A DNA stretch of 64,000 nt, taken from NCBI GenBank assembly GCA_034406715.1, contig CP137866.1, forward strand, positions 682,001 to 746,000, given 5' to 3'. Shown here one piece after another: positions 46,521 to 55,422 of this stretch. Source of the stretch: Rhodotorula mucilaginosa. Lineage: Eukaryota; Basidiomycota; Microbotryomycetes; Sporidiobolales; Sporidiobolaceae. Below the pieces are notes generated by a model, which worked only from the letters and a program-made list of their open reading frames with translations, was not told the DNA's origin and did no database searches. Each line of letters starts with the position of its first letter. Position 1 is the first letter of the stretch. The translations under genes and the position numbers were made by a program.

Positions 46521-47508
46521 GTCGTGCGAAATCGAGCGTGCTTCGAGAGTGGAGGCGAGGAACGCTGCTGTCGGGAGCTCACGAATGAACGACGAGAAGA
46601 GCGAAGCAAGGCGCGGTTTCGAAGTCAAGCGTACGACCTCCACAGGAGACCTTTGTCATGCTGAGCAAGCCAGCCAGCTCACAGAGCGGAGCAGTGGAGA
46701 GCTGGAGCACGGTTAGTAAGAAATGACTTGTCCGAGCGGTAAATTGAGCGATCGAGGATGTTGTCGATGAAGTCCGAAGAGGAGCTCCACGCGGCCCCAG
46801 CTGACGGAGGCGGCTTACTCATCGCGCGGGCGTGGATCTCTCGGTGTTCTTCTCCCTCGCCTCGGACTCGAGTCACCGCACGCAGTGGTGTGCAAGTGCC
46901 AGCTCTGCAGAACCTCTCTCACCTCCACTTCCGCTCCACTCCCTGTGCAGTAGCGAGCGCGCATGAGATTAAGCCCGATCGAGCGCGGCTCCAATTGGAG
47001 CGAGCTCATATGAGAAGGAGCGAGCCTGTGCGAGCGCGTACAGTATGCGCCACGCGAGCAAGTATACGCCCAGCTGCAGTCGCAGAGGGGAAGAGCTGAC
47101 CTGCGAAAGCTGTACAGTGGCATGCTTGCAGGTACGGACCGTACGGTTGATCCAAGGGGACGTCAAAAATTGCACGTGAAATCGCAGCCAGATCTTTTCG
47201 ATCGCTATGAATCTGCGGTACTGTAGTCGAGCTCTCGAGCCCTGCGAATCATGTGCGCACATCTCTAGTCATAAGAAGACACGCGTACAGACGGGAGTGA
47301 GAGTGACGGAAGGATCAGCGAAACGGAGCCAAGCGCTGACACATCACGGTTCTGGGGTCGGGCTCGGGCGCAATCGCGGACTCCGAACGCGCTCCGAACT
47401 TCCGCGCGCGCACCGCTTACTCGTCGAGTCGGCAGCTCGCTCCTCCCGCCCTCTCGCCCTTTCACTGAATGCTCGAACGATAGCGCATCACTCTTACCCT
47501 CCAGCAGC
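46521..47508. other. Divergent promoter region between the MFS gene and the 480-residue protein
   Basis: Nearly 1 kb without a gene. It contains a CGG-A-CCG inverted site at 47132-47144 and an E-box CACGTG at 47173-47178. Confidence 0.5.
47132..47144. promoter_or_regulatory. Candidate zinc-cluster factor site (GTACGG-A-CCGTAC)
   Basis: A perfect inverted repeat of 6 bp with one central base, carrying CGG and CCG half-sites. Zn2Cys6 regulators bind paired CGG triplets, and fungal transporters are often their targets. It lies about 610 bases upstream of the MFS start and 365 upstream of the divergent gene. One site without replication is weak evidence. Confidence 0.25.
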
Positions 47509-48951
47509 ATGGCCATCTCAACGCCGCCGCATCCAAGTCCGGGGCTCTCGACCTACACCTGCGCGGCGATCGCTCAGCTCGTCGCGCTGTCCCGAAAAAC
47601 CTGGTGCTGCATGCCGGCTCTCCCCGCCAATACGACTGCAGGGCTCGTCGCCCTCAAGCGGCCCATCACCTTCACCGTCGCGTGCCTCGCCGCGCTCGTC
47701 GCCGTCGTCGCGTCCTGGTTCTTGAACCTCACCGGACTCGAACCACCTTCATGTCCCGCCGACGGTCCGAGGACCCGGCGTCGTCCTGCCTCGCCGGTAC
47801 TACCGGAATCTCCTCGCGAGTACGAATCATCGACCCAGGCGCAGGCGGCGCTGCGCTCCTTGACCTCCTTCGTCTCGGAGACGCTCCGTCCGAAGTCCGC
47901 GCTAGACCATCCGCCCGTCTCGAAGCACCGGACTCTGCGCGCCGCGCCCCGCTTCGCCTACCACGAACTTGACGGAGTGCTCGAGTCGGCCGAAGAAGAA
48001 GAAGACAGCCAGTCGCGGTCTCGCCGGAATCGCACGACGTCGCCCGCGAGCCGGACCTCGACGGAAACTTCGGCGGTCCCGGCGCTCACTCCGGACGCAG
48101 TCTCGGACGCAGACAGCGATGACCTGAGCGACCACGAGGCACTCGCTCACTCGACGAAGCGGAGCGGCGCCGGTCCGGCAGCAGCGAAGGGAGGCAAGCC
48201 GAAGGGCCTCCAGATCTTCACCTCTGGCTTCAAGTGGAAACGGACCGCCTCGCACGAGTCCAAGACGTCCTCGTCTCCGACAACAAGCGTCGGTGTCTCG
48301 TCCTTCGACCAAGGCGGCGGGGCGTCCTCGACAACCCGCCCTGGACCTGTCCCGCACACGATTCGGCAGCGAGCCAACACCATCATGCACCCGCCTTGTC
48401 GCACCTTGCCGAGCACCCTGAACCGTCCCAGCCAACGCCGCCACGTCTCCGATTCGGACTCGTCTTCTTCCGCGAGTTGGACGCCGCCGTCATCGTCGTC
48501 GACGAGCAGCTCGACCGACTCCCCCGCCGCCGCAGCGACGAGTTCGGCCCAGAGCGCGACGTCCCAACCGGCCACTCGGAAACGAGCGCAAACCTCCCTC
48601 TTCTTCCGCTCTCTCTCGCCCCTCTCCAAGTCCCCAGTCCCTTCACCCGAGAATTCGCCTCCGCCCTCTCCAAGGCTGCGATCGGCCCCCTCCGCCTCCT
48701 CCTCGGGCTGTCCCTCGCTCCGCCTCCGGAGGGGCGTCTCTCCCGCGCGCAAATCGTCCCTCGACTCGGTCTCGTCGCGCTCGAGTGTCGAATCGGCTCG
48801 CGAGACTTCTCAACCGCAGCAACCGGCGGCGCGGGGACGCAAACCTGCGTTCGGGCGGCGGCTTCCGGTCCCGAGTCCGCCTCTGAGCCAGCAGGTCGTC
48901 GACCTTGGTGGCCACTCGGGACTGTCCTTAGGAGACTTTGCGCGACGATGA
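47509..48951 (+). CDS. Hypothetical serine-rich protein with one membrane span, intronless
   Basis: A single open frame of 480 residues with GC-ending codons. One hydrophobic span is visible near residues 53-75 (FTVACLAALVAVVASWFLNL). The N-terminal 50 residues are short and cysteine-containing; the long C-terminal part is disordered, rich in serine, proline and arginine, with acidic patches (ESAEEEEDSQ, DADSDDLSDHEA) and many S-P sites that could be phosphorylated (SLSPLSKSPVPSPENSPP). I recognise no domain. It may be a lineage-specific membrane-anchored regulatory protein, probably with the tail in the cytosol, but that is inference. Intronless structure stands out among multi-exon neighbours. 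Confidence 0.7.
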   Translation: MAISTPPHPSPGLSTYTCAAIAQLVALSRKTWCCMPALPANTTAGLVALKRPITFTVACLAALVAVVASWFLNLTGLEPPSCPADGPRTRRRPASPVLPESPREYESSTQAQAALRSLTSFVSETLRPKSALDHPPVSKHRTLRAAPRFAYHELDGVLESAEEEEDSQSRSRRNRTTSPASRTSTETSAVPALTPDAVSDADSDDLSDHEALAHSTKRSGAGPAAAKGGKPKGLQIFTSGFKWKRTASHESKTSSSPTTSVGVSSFDQGGGASSTTRPGPVPHTIRQRANTIMHPPCRTLPSTLNRPSQRRHVSDSDSSSSASWTPPSSSSTSSSTDSPAAAATSSAQSATSQPATRKRAQTSLFFRSLSPLSKSPVPSPENSPPPSPRLRSAPSASSSGCPSLRLRRGVSPARKSSLDSVSSRSSVESARETSQPQQPAARGRKPAFGRRLPVPSPPLSQQVVDLGGHSGLSLGDFARR

Positions 48952-50487
48952 TACCCAGTGAGTGCTTCCTCCCTGAACTGTCTTTGCCAAATTTCAGCTC
49001 GCTGACTTGATGCGCTTCCTCTCAGGTGTTTTCCGAAGCCAAGCAGTACCTTTCATACCCAACCTTTCTCTCCTCCATCTAGACTGTACATTCGCCTTTC
49101 TCTACCCTTTGTCGTCCTTTTACATACGTACTTTTCCGCATGTCCGCACATCGATGGCAGCAGGCCCGCGAACGGATTATGTTGTAGAGCAGTTGTACAA
49201 TGCATACACAGCTCCCGAATCGACTACACCAAGAGCGTCGGTGGCCGGGACCGTTCAGCTATGCCCTAGAAGGAACCTGGAAAGCGGGAGAGGAGCAGAG
49301 GGCGGTCTCTTCGAACTCTGGCCAGAAAGAGCTCGTAAGGAATCTGTGCGGTCGCGATGAACGAGATCAGTACTTGCTGTACACTGTCAATGAGCCCTCG
49401 CCGAGTCTGCCTCGCCACGACGGATCGATGGTGCCTCAGCGCGTTTTGCGATTTTGGAAACACTTCCCGACCGAAATGGGACGGTACCCCCTCGTCCTCC
49501 GAGTCCGTTCATGGCGATCGCTCACCGCAGAGAGCAGCACGGGAAGGAGAAACGAAAGAGAGAGAGGCAGCGAACGCGGATGAACCGACAGGACGCCACC
49601 TTCCCCTCCCTCGTTCTCTACCCCGAGACTCCCGACGCGGCGAGCGACCGTTCAGAGACGGGGTGTTCGGAGGACGGAAAGGGACCACCGTCCCGGCCGG
49701 GCTTCATGCTCATTAAATCATTTGTTGTACCTTCATAGGGCGGCTCGAGGTGCGAGGGCGAAGCAGAATCGGCTGGGAGAAGAGTCCCCTCACTCAAAGA
49801 GACAAGAGCGATGGGCGACATGAGGCTGGGCGTGGAAGGGAAGGCGACGTAGCTAAAGAGCAAGGAGGTCAGGCCGCTATACATGCAACGGAAACCATCT
49901 GGCTTGACGTACCCTCTCTGCTTGCTAGCCTGCCGACCGACCTCGAGCAAACACCTGCCGCAATTCGAGCTCCGAATCATCGCCGAGGCCGTGAGAGGAG
50001 GACCGCGTATCGTATTCCAACAACAAGCGAGGGGAGGCTGCTATGGGAGGAGGAGGGTTTGCTACGCGAAGGCGGAGTCGATGAGCTTGGGTGAAAGGGA
50101 GTGAGATGTGGCTTCGGACAAGTCAGCACGGCCACGCGCTTGGGCCCGTCCGCAAGTGCGCAACGGGGATCTTAGCTGCGAGCCGCTTCCTAGCCGGCCT
50201 GGTGAGTTGGTCTCCCCCTCGACGGGCGCTCCTCTGAGAGGTGTGCGCCCATGGCACTGACCGCCTCTAGAGAGGAGACGAGCAGCGTGGCAAGAACTGC
50301 AGGGTCGACGTGTGTCAGTATGAAACGTCCAAGTGTATGTCTGTAGAGAATGGGACGAGACTGACGGGTTGATTGTGAAAAGAAGGGAACCAAGCCGCGA
50401 AGCGAGCGCGCGCTTCAGCTCACTCGCGCTCGACTGCTCGCATGCACTCAGCCTCGCCCCGTTCTGTTCAACGTCCAAAGTCTCCGC
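48952..50487. other. 1.5-kb region with no confident gene
   Basis: Plus-strand frames here lack coding character. On the minus strand, frames near 49618-49980 (SYVAFPSTPSLMSPIALVSL) and 50190-50393 (VLATLLVSSLEAVSAM) have fungal-like codons and could be exons of an unrecognised gene, but no start, splice chain or domain supports a model. The right end is the promoter of the glycosyltransferase gene. Confidence 0.4.
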
Positions 50488-53003
50488 ATGCTACGCGGGA
50501 GGGCAGGCTTGTCCTCGGCAGTCTCGGCCAGATCCTCCGATCCACCACACCCACGTCGTCGAGTCTCGCCGCCATCCGCTGCGGCAGCCAACGAACCCTC
50601 CTCCGATGCAGTCGACAGCATAAAATGGCGACCGGCAATGCGACAGGCTTATGCTGCGTTCAGAAGAGCCGTCTACGCCCTGCGCTGGACCCTTGCTGCA
50701 GCTCGCACGCGCCCGAAGCGCCTCCTGCTAGTGCTGCTGCTCGTCGCCTTGCTCGTCTCGGGAATCGTTAGGTCACTGCAACGACCTCCGCTGATCATTC
50801 GTGCGTCTCTCCTTTCAGCAGCAGCGAGAGAGCGGCGGTCTTTGCTTGCTTCGCACGCGCGCGCTCTCTTCCCTCCGCCGCCCGCCCCTCCGCTGCCCCC
50901 GTTCGCTCGCTCGCGTCCTGATCTTGCTTTTCAACTTTTTCCGCGGGCAGCTCGACGGCACATACCTCCACAAGCCTATCAACATCTCGACTTCTCCGTT
51001 CCGATCTCGCCGGTGGAGAGGCCGAGACGGATCCTGCACGTCACGAAAGAGTTTGGTCCGGCGACGATGGGCGGGCTCGGAGTCATGCTCACGGCTCTCG
51101 CGACCGCACAAGCAGAGTCCCCGTTCCTCTCGATCGCAGTCGCTCTTCCGCATTACTCGTACTTGTCGGATCGCCTACCGAGTTCGGCATTCGAGCCGTG
51201 CGCGAACCTCTCGATCCCGATTGCGGATCAGTCCTGGTACCGCCGCCTCCTCCGTCATCACCGCCGGACGCGCACATATCGCTGCCCAGTCACACGCTTG
51301 CGCTGGCCTCTCGCCACGGGAGGTGGCCGCAATGACAGTCCGTTGATCGACATCTTCCTCCTCGGTCCGTCGGACGAAAAGCCGTTCTCCGTCGCTTTCC
51401 ACGCCAAAAACGAGGGCGACATCTACTCGGCGTACAAGCCACTCAAGCAAGAATGGAAGGATCTGTTCTTTGCGCGCGCGGCCGCCGAGCTTGTGCGGCA
51501 TCTCGCCAACGAACAGCCAGTGGGTCGCGCCTCGACCGCCGCGATCGACGTCGTCCATCTGCACGGGGCTACGAACGCCATGGTCGGATACTTCCTGCGG
51601 GCCGAATCGCCATCGCCATCGTCTTCGGTCGCCGTCGTCTATACACTTCACGATTCGCTGGACGAGGTCGAATATTCCAACCTCATTGCGAACGTTCGAC
51701 CTTTCCTTCCCCTCGCGGAAACTTCCGTTGCACAAACAGATGCCGAAGTGCTGCAGCCCCTCCATCCGTACATCTACCGCTCCGGCACTCAGCTCTTCAC
51801 TTCGGCGCTCGGGGTCGACCTCTCCGACGTGACGACTTTTGTCTCCCGGTCCATCGCGTCCGACATTGTCGGACGTCGCTTCCGGTTCCACTTGGAAGAT
51901 CTCGTTATGCCATCGATCGCTGCCAACGCCGCACGCGGCGACTTTATCGGCGTCACGAACGCTCTCGACTTTTCCGACCCTACCAAGAACCCCTTCCGCT
52001 CGGAGCAGCTCATCCGAGCCGGCGTGGCCTTCTCAGAGACGGATCTTACTCCTAGCGACGGAGCGGTCGACGACAAGGACCCGCCACGAGACGAACCGCC
52101 TCTCACCTCTGCCAAAACGCGCGCTCGACGCTTGCTCGTCGCCGCCCTGCCGGAACTGTTCTCGGTCGAGGACCTGCACCGACCTTGGTTCCTCTTCATC
52201 GGCAGGTACCAATACAACAAGGGCTGCCAATTCTTCGAGACGCTCGTCGACCTTTTGGCCTCGTCCCCTACCTCCGGTCGCCTCGTCCTCCTCGGCGCCC
52301 GCAACAACTACCCCTTCGACGAACTCTCCCGCTTAGCCGTGCGGTTTCCGAGCCATGTGACCCTGATCGACGATCGGACCCCGGCAGTCTCGCACATCCA
52401 GCGCGAGTGGGGCGCGGTACTGCGGATGGCGAGCGACATTGCCTTTGTTCCGTCTTTGAGCGAAGCATTCGGCTTGGTTGCGGCCGAGGCGTTGCTCTTC
52501 GGTATGCCGGTCCTGAGCACCGGTGTCGGTGGTCTTCGAGAGTTCCTCGATCCCATCCCCGACGGCAGCGACGACGACGATTCGCCGTCCGTGCCGCGAA
52601 CTGGCAACAGCTACCTCTTTGACCTGTTCCCGGATCGCGACACGGCCGCAACTCAGGGCGCCGAACAGGACTACAGCCAATCGGCGGAGGACGTCCGACC
52701 GAGCGAGGCGCTCCTCGCTCCTGCGCGCGCGGCCTTGCGTGCTCAGGCCGAGATCGCGCTGCGAGATTGGTCTCGCCGACAGGAAGCGCCTTTCGCCTCC
52801 GAAACTGAAGACTTTTGCAGGCGTCTCGTCTCGCAGGCGCTCAGTCTGCGGTGGGACCGGCCAGGCGGGCCAGTGGAAGAGGTAAGCAGGTCCGAGTCTT
52901 TTACTCGGTGGCGGCTCGATCGATACCGGAGCTGATGTGGGCATCCTTGATTCTGCAGTACACGCGCGTTTACGATAGAGCAATGCAGAAGCGTGTCGCG
53001 TAG
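50488..53003 (+). CDS. GT-B glycosyltransferase resembling starch/glycogen synthases, type II membrane protein
   Basis: Two exons (50488-52881, 52959-53003) give 812 residues; the single intron splits off only the last 15 codons. A transmembrane span sits near residues 75-92 (RLLLVLLLVALLVSGIV) after a basic cytosolic head, so the catalytic part should face the Golgi or ER lumen. The N-terminal Rossmann half has HVTKEFGPATMGGLGVML, comparable to the K-x-G-G-L-G loop that binds ADP/UDP-glucose in GT5 enzymes. The C-terminal half has FIGRYQYNKGCQFF, LVLLGARNNYPF and SLSEAFGLVAAEALLFGMP, the E-x7-E nucleotide-sugar motif, then STGVGGLREFLD. The glycan made is unknown. Near absence of introns in an intron-rich region could mean transfer or retroposition, but codon use looks native. 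Confidence 0.85.
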
Positions 53004-53207
53004 CAGTCATTGGAAAAAGTATACCTGTCATTCCGTCGGAGCAGCTGAGCTCGAACTTCTGGCTTGTTCTGGCTGAGAAGCAAGATGAAGCATGCTGCCA
53101 GCGCAATGTGGCCGGCGAACCGCGCCTGGCAGGAGCATCGTTAGCGTTGGATAAAAAGGGTGAGCCTCAAAAGGCTAAGCCCCAGGATGAGGCTGACGCA
53201 GGGAATT

Positions 53208-53261
53208 GGCAAACAGATGATCGCACCCAGGTTTGGCAAAAAGATGATCGCACCCAGGTTT
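53208..53261. repeat. Tandem duplication of the tRNA-Val 3' end and terminator
   Basis: Two adjacent 27-base units (53208-53234 and 53235-53261) differ by one base. Each holds the T-arm 3' half, the acceptor strand and part of the poly-T stop of the tRNA-Val gene. The right unit belongs to the intact gene; the left is a duplicated remnant downstream of it on the minus strand. Confidence 0.85.
53238..53242 (-). terminator. RNA polymerase III terminator of tRNA-Val copy 2
   Basis: Five T residues on the minus strand start three bases after the tRNA 3' end. Confidence 0.75.
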
Positions 53262-53327
53262 GAACTGAGGACCTTATCCGAACACTAAGTGTTAAGGATA
53301 CGTGATGACCAACTACACCATGCAACC
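53245..53327 (-). tRNA. tRNA-Val (AAC), intron-containing, copy 2
   Basis: It is identical to copy 1 at 42203-42285 except for one base in the 9-base intron (CTTAGTGTT instead of CTTGGTGTT), so the mature tRNAs are the same. The flanks also share short similar stretches, pointing to duplication of a larger unit. Fold, anticodon and B box are as in copy 1. Confidence 0.93.
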
Positions 53328-53445
53328 GCTTGAAAGGCAAGCTTATGTTTATCTTTATAACAGCTACCCCAATAATAACAGCTGCAAGCAAGGACGTGCG
53401 TCTTCACACCCTAGGCTCCACCTCTAGATTCTAAGGATGTTTGGT

Positions 53446-53501
53446 GAGGATCAACGCCGCGTACATCGGGTAGCTCTGAGAGCAGTACATGAGGCAGCTC
53501 T
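53446..53501 (-). pseudogene. Fragment of the DHA1 transporter gene (exon 8 piece)
   Basis: These 56 bases match 44461-44516 of the MFS gene at about 49 of 56 positions and would read LMYCSQSYPMYAA on the minus strand. No other transporter sequence surrounds them, so this is a gene relic, not a working copy. Confidence 0.85.
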
Positions 53502-53668
53502 CCCGCACGCCCGAAAGAGTCCCACTCGAGCCGCGATAGACGGCCCCGCCACTGCTGATGAAGCACACGCGATCCAAAACTAAGTTAGGCAATACTTACA
53601 AGATCAGGCACTGGCCAAACGGGTTGATACTGGTACCAGCGAACCGTCGGCTCGGGAGGAAAGGGTGC

Positions 53669-55297
53669 TCAAGGCGCATAGGGCGGCAAGACGGAGCCGG
53701 ACGCCGTATTCGACTGCTCGGGCTCCAGGTCCGACGACGTGCCCAGATCAGCCAGCTCTGCAGGGACGGAGGGAAGCGGAAGCAAGAGAGAGAGGTGCAG
53801 ATCTCCGTCGGGGAAGATGGAGGAACGCAGGTGACAGTTCAGGACGTACTGTTACGTAAGAGGCAGATCAGCATCGCATAGCATCGCTACGGACGACGCG
53901 CGAGAGCCAAAAACAAAAAGAGCTTGAAAGAGACTCACGTTGACGTCGAGGTACTGGCTTCGAATCGTGTGGTGATTCGACGGCACCTTGAGCTCGCCAA
54001 CCCACTCAAAGGCCGCGGCGGCCTCCTTCCCACTCGCGGAGGCGCGCACCTCCCGCGCGAGCGTACCTCCCGCCACCCTCACCGCAGCCCAGTTGAAGTC
54101 CTGCCCGTTCTCGGCCTTTACCGGAGCTGTTCGGACTTGGCGCGCGAGCGTCGCCGAGGTCTTGATCGGAGCGGCAGCTGGATCAGGTGAGAGCGCCGAG
54201 TCGAGCAGTGCTCGGGTGGCGGGATCGGCCGGCGTGAGCGAGAGGCCATACCGCAGCGTGGCTTCGGAATGGGTTGGCGCATCGCAGACGAGCTGTACGG
54301 ATGGTGACATGGCGGAGGGGGTGGCGTCTCAGCAAGTCGTACGGCCCCGCGCAGTGTCTCTGAAGCGGAATCGACTCACGCGAGCGGCCACGGCGAGAGT
54401 TTGATTACCGCTTCCCGAATACTTGAGGCTCTTGACAGTTTGGACCTCAAGCGGGTGATCTGGCACTCGGATCGGCACGACAACGGGTAGTACAAGAGAG
54501 AGTCTGTAGGCGGCAGCCACAGTCAGCGCCACAGAGGACTAGCTCACGGAAGAAGGAAAGGAAAAGGAACTCGCTTGTCGTTGGACTTGTACCATCCGTG
54601 CCGCACACCTTCGAGTACCAGACTCCAGACGACCGAACATTGAGCTGTGTGTATGCGATCTACGCGGTCAAGAATCTGTTGGGCGTGATTTTCCAGGCTA
54701 GATGCGCGCCTCACCTCCGTCGGATTGACCGTCCGCAGTCGCCAGCGAAGGGAGCAACTGTCCGTGCGGCGGCCCCGGCAGCACAAACTCGTATACTCCA
54801 TCTGCAGGACTCGCGTCGCTGGTGTGGTGGTCGTGGTGATTTTTCGAGTCGCCGTCGTCGCGCCTCCCGGAAGACGAAAACGGGATCTCTTGATCGACGA
54901 AGACGCTTCGCTCGAGGCTCGTGACGGGCACGCCTCCTCCTCCTCCCAAAGTGCCGCTCGCGATCGCCCCTGCTTGCTGCAGGCACGAGCGGAGCAGATA
55001 GACGGGGCAAGATCAACGTCAATCTCGACTGGTTGGATTGCGGAGAATCGGGCCAGTAAGCGGGAGGCTGACCCATCGGTCCTTCCCCCAGACGCGGACG
55101 GGAGTTTCGGCGTGCAGCGAGAGTGATAGCTTTTCATATTTGGTGTCGCCCTTGAAGCATACGACGGGATGCAAGGCCTGGCCGGGGAAGCAGACTCCGG
55201 GAGGCGGGACCTGGAGCGAGAGCGAGAGCCGCGAGTTGCTGGTCTCGAGGAGAGGAGCGGCGGGAGGTGGACCGGCCAAAGGGGCCTTCGCAGACAT
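53669..55297 (-). CDS. Arrestin-like (alpha-arrestin fold) protein with a GC-AG intron
   Basis: Six exons (55297-55073, 54976-54715, 54659-54575, 54503-54380, 54292-53939, 53848-53669) give 409 residues. The N-terminal arrestin half shows LSLSLQVPPPGVCFPGQAL, KYEKLSLSLHAETPVRVWG, a glycine-rich loop and LERSVFVDQEIPF. The linker YEFVLPGPPHGQLLPSL and the C-terminal half (VVWSLVLEGVRHGW, VVPIRVPDHPLEV, VPSNHHTIRSQYLDVNYVL) follow the arrestin plan. It ends VLPPYAP, where LPPY may be a PY-type site for an Rsp5 ubiquitin ligase. Fungal alpha-arrestins link such ligases to membrane transporters for endocytosis. The third intron (54504-54574) has a GC donor; no GT donor keeps the frame. The gene is divergent from THS1. 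Confidence 0.85.
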
Positions 55298-55422
55298 GGT
55301 TATAGCAAGCGATCGAAGTAGCAATCGAGCGAGTCGAGTCAAATCCGGGTGAAATGCGGAAGAGAGGGAAAAAAGCAGCGGCGAGCACACCACAGGGTTC
55401 GAGTCGACCAAGTCGGACGTGT
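55298..55422. promoter_or_regulatory. 125-bp divergent promoter between the arrestin gene and THS1
   Basis: The arrestin start (minus, 55297) and the upstream THS1 start (plus, 55423) are 125 bases apart. No TATA box is seen. If most THS1 transcripts begin close to or inside the presequence codons, the downstream ATG at 55567 would be used. Confidence 0.5.

Noticed and set aside
23107-47186. The 14-mer CACGTGAAATCGCA occurs at 23107-23120 and 47173-47186, both upstream of transporter-type genes.
   Set aside because: In 64 kb on both strands roughly a dozen chance repeats of 14 bases are expected, so a single shared word with an E-box is not evidence of a regulon.
49618-50393. Minus-strand frames with fungal-like codons that might be exons of a missed gene.
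   Set aside because: No start codon, consistent splice sites or recognisable domain; left as intergenic.
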